6,211 bases of DNA from DATEXQ01 sp035256745. GTDB lineage: Bacteria; Patescibacteriota; Microgenomatia; UBA8517. The notes below the pieces were generated by a model, which saw only the letters and a program-made list of their open reading frames with translations, made no database searches and was not told the DNA's origin. The position numbers were made by a program, and so were the translations under genes. The DNA lies in the NCBI GenBank assembly GCA_035256745.1, contig DATEXQ010000036.1, forward strand, positions 1-6,211, written 5' to 3'. Shown in pieces: positions 5,012 to 6,211 of this stretch; within the stretch, counting starts at the first letter, position 1, and every line of letters begins with the position of its first letter.

Positions 5012-6049
5012 ATGATATTTTCTAAACAGAAAGAAGAAGAAGTAATAATAAGAAAAGTTCAAGGAACGAAAGAAGAGTTGGTCAGAAGGAGAAAGAAAGA
5101 ACCCCCAAAACCTTGGGGGAAAAAGGAGCGCTTTTTAGTATTATTCATTTTACTTTTTACAATTCTAACATCAATTATTTTAGCCCTATCAGCAAGGGAA
5201 TGGAAGTTACCCGGACTGCCTCGTATCAAATTTCCTGCTATTTCTATTTTTCAACAGGAAACTATAGTTTTAGAAAATGACAAAAAGAATGGATCCAAAG
5301 AAATTGCCGAAAGATCGCAGAAAATAGTTACTGAATTTAAAAATACCACCAATGATTTATCTGGAGTATACGGTCTTTTCGTTATTGATTTAAAGAGCGG
5401 ATATTCTTTCGGAATATCGGAGGATGAATCTTTTACAGCAGCCTCTCTTATTAAGTTGCCGGTTATGGCTGCAGCTTATTTGGAATCAGAAAAAGGAAGT
5501 TTAAACTTGGAAACGATTTATACCCTAAAGGATTCGGACAAAATAGGAGGATCAGGTAGTCTTTATTATAAACCGGCTGGAACAAAATTAAGCTATAAAG
5601 ATTTATTGATGTTGATGGGGAAGCAATCGGATAATACCGCTTTTGGGATAATGAAAAAAATTATTGGTGATACAAAAATTAACGAAGTTATTAAGACAAT
5701 TGGAATGAGTTCTACATCTCTAACCGATAATTCAACAAGTCTTTATGACATAGGGATATTTTTCAAAAAACTCTGGGAAGGAAAAATTACTTCCAAAGAT
5801 TCGGCAGATGAAATATTGGGAAATTTGACAGATACTACCTATGAAAATTGGATTGCAGCAGGAATTCCTGCTGATATCAGAGTTGCACATAAGTACGGGA
5901 GGGAAGTTCATGTAGTAAATGATGCAGGCATAGTTTATGCAGACAATCCTTTTGTACTGGTAATTTTAACTAAAGGAGTAATTGAGAGTGAAGCTGACAG
6001 TATTTTTCCCAGCCTTGCTGGAATCGTTTATGACGGTTTGGAGGAATAA
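5012..6049 (+). CDS. Membrane-anchored class A beta-lactamase-fold serine hydrolase (penicillin-recognising family)
   Basis: This 345-residue protein has a charged cytoplasmic N-terminus (1-40), one transmembrane helix (about 41-60), a linker of about 50 residues, and an extracytoplasmic domain of the class A beta-lactamase/DD-peptidase fold (about 115-343). The catalytic motifs are SLIK (145-148; nucleophile S145, general base K148), SDN (206-208) and HKYG (293-296), the last a variant of the KTG/KSG motif. The omega-loop carrying the deacylating Glu (E166, ExxLN) appears absent: TSLTDN (235-240) runs straight into STSLYDIG (241-248), the part aligned with the stretch after the omega-loop. 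It therefore probably acylates on penicillin-like or peptidoglycan substrates but may not hydrolyse beta-lactams efficiently. Transcribed from its own promoter, it converges on a probable penicillin-binding protein gene, which fits a cell-wall role. Antibiotic resistance should not be assumed. Confidence 0.85.
   Translation: MIFSKQKEEEVIIRKVQGTKEELVRRRKKEPPKPWGKKERFLVLFILLFTILTSIILALSAREWKLPGLPRIKFPAISIFQQETIVLENDKKNGSKEIAERSQKIVTEFKNTTNDLSGVYGLFVIDLKSGYSFGISEDESFTAASLIKLPVMAAAYLESEKGSLNLETIYTLKDSDKIGGSGSLYYKPAGTKLSYKDLLMLMGKQSDNTAFGIMKKIIGDTKINEVIKTIGMSSTSLTDNSTSLYDIGIFFKKLWEGKITSKDSADEILGNLTDTTYENWIAAGIPADIRVAHKYGREVHVVNDAGIVYADNPFVLVILTKGVIESEADSIFPSLAGIVYDGLEE
5102..5136 (+). repeat. Two abutting stem-loops near the 5' end of the beta-lactamase-fold ORF
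   Basis: CCCCCAA (5102-5108) and TTGGGGG (5113-5119) form a perfect 7-bp, G/C-heavy stem with a 4-nt loop. Directly after it AAAAAG (5120-5125) and CTTTTT (5131-5136) form a second 6-bp stem with a 5-nt loop. The pair covers codons 31-42, just before and at the start of the membrane helix, in a gene that is otherwise A/T-rich. The mRNA could fold here; function is unknown. Confidence 0.5.
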
Positions 6050-6211
6050 GGTTTAGGACTACTCATTTCGCAATTGCTTTTGGGTTTATTCTCCTGTAAG
6101 AACCATTCAACTTTTGTTTCGCAGCCTGAACAAGATAAAGAACCGGTATTCTTGCAAACAGGAATTTGTGTAAGACCAACAGGTATTTCCCAATCATGAT
6201 TTTGTTCACTA
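6028..6211 (-). CDS. Probable penicillin-binding protein, C-terminal tail only (partial; 5' end beyond right edge)
   Basis: One - strand frame is open from the right edge to a TAA at 6028-6030 and encodes the last 60 residues of a protein. It begins with WEIPVGLTQIPVCKNTG, then a Cys pair (CSGC) and VEWFLQENKPKSNC. The layout of 'P-x-G-x6-VC-x-x-(S/T)G', a short Cys cluster and '(E)-(W/Y)-F-x5-P' followed by a short polar tail resembles the end of class A (glycosyltransferase-transpeptidase) penicillin-binding proteins, after the transpeptidase domain. Such enzymes polymerise and cross-link peptidoglycan outside the membrane. No catalytic motif is inside the window, so the call rests on this tail alone. 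Four Cys (positions 19, 27, 30 and 47 of the visible part) suit an extracytoplasmic domain. The gene converges on the beta-lactamase-fold gene, and the two reading frames overlap by 22 nt, leaving no room for a separate terminator. Confidence 0.6.
   Translation of the reverse strand, partial: SEQNHDWEIPVGLTQIPVCKNTGSLSCSGCETKVEWFLQENKPKSNCEMSSPKPYSSKPS

Noticed and set aside
6070..6081. GCAATTGC followed by TTTT as a + strand terminator after the beta-lactamase-fold gene
   Set aside because: The palindrome has no loop, so it cannot form a terminator hairpin, and it lies inside the convergent coding frame.
1..6211. TGA recoding (as in SR1/Gracilibacteria), suggested by the absence of TGA stops
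   Set aside because: No in-frame TGA occurs in any assigned gene, conserved Gly and Trp positions use GGN and TGG, and eight stops are too few to show avoidance.
1..6211. CRISPR array, insertion sequence, tRNA or defence system
   Set aside because: No spaced direct repeats, transposase motifs, tRNA cloverleaf or defence domains are visible; the window is metabolic and envelope genes.

Overview
The window looks like a piece of an AT-rich bacterial chromosome, most likely from a Candidate Phyla Radiation (Patescibacteria) organism, possibly a Microgenomates-type lineage. The grounds are a split transketolase, an archaeal-type (DhnA/DeoC-like) class I fructose-bisphosphate aldolase, very tight gene packing with overlapping ends, almost no Shine-Dalgarno sequences, promoters that sit directly against start codons, and small single-pass Cys-rich proteins. 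The penicillin-binding and beta-lactamase-fold proteins make it bacterial rather than archaeal. The phylum call is inference from gene style, not from a search. Of eight visible stop codons, six are TAA, two are TAG and none is TGA; no in-frame TGA suggests recoding.

Layout. Positions 1-1605 (+) hold both halves of a split transketolase; the N-terminal subunit is cut by the left edge and the C-terminal subunit starts directly after its stop. A convergent gene (1602-2096, -) encodes a membrane-anchored Cys-rich protein whose TAG stop shares one CTAG tetranucleotide with the transketolase stop. A 56-bp divergent promoter region (2097-2152) separates it from a second + strand operon: class I aldolase (2153-2926), a PfkB-family kinase overlapping it by 8 nt (2919-3911) and a D-2-hydroxyacid dehydrogenase 4 nt downstream (3916-4902). 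A 109-bp intergenic region carries a TATAAT promoter and a 14-bp perfect palindrome. It precedes a membrane-anchored beta-lactamase-fold protein (5012-6049). The right edge holds the C-terminal 60 residues of a convergent gene on the - strand (6028-6211), probably a penicillin-binding protein; its end overlaps the previous gene by 22 nt.

Function. Transketolase, aldolase and the sugar kinase form a plausible sugar-phosphate module: pentose phosphates give fructose 6-phosphate, the kinase may phosphorylate it, and the aldolase would split the bisphosphate to trioses. The kinase is the interesting unknown, because many CPR genomes lack a recognised 6-phosphofructokinase. The right-hand part is cell-envelope biology. 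There is no mobile element, CRISPR array, tRNA or rRNA, and no gene-free stretch over 300 bases. The most notable details are active-site substitutions in both transketolase halves, loss of the omega-loop glutamate region in the beta-lactamase-fold protein, and an internal duplication in the Cys-rich protein.
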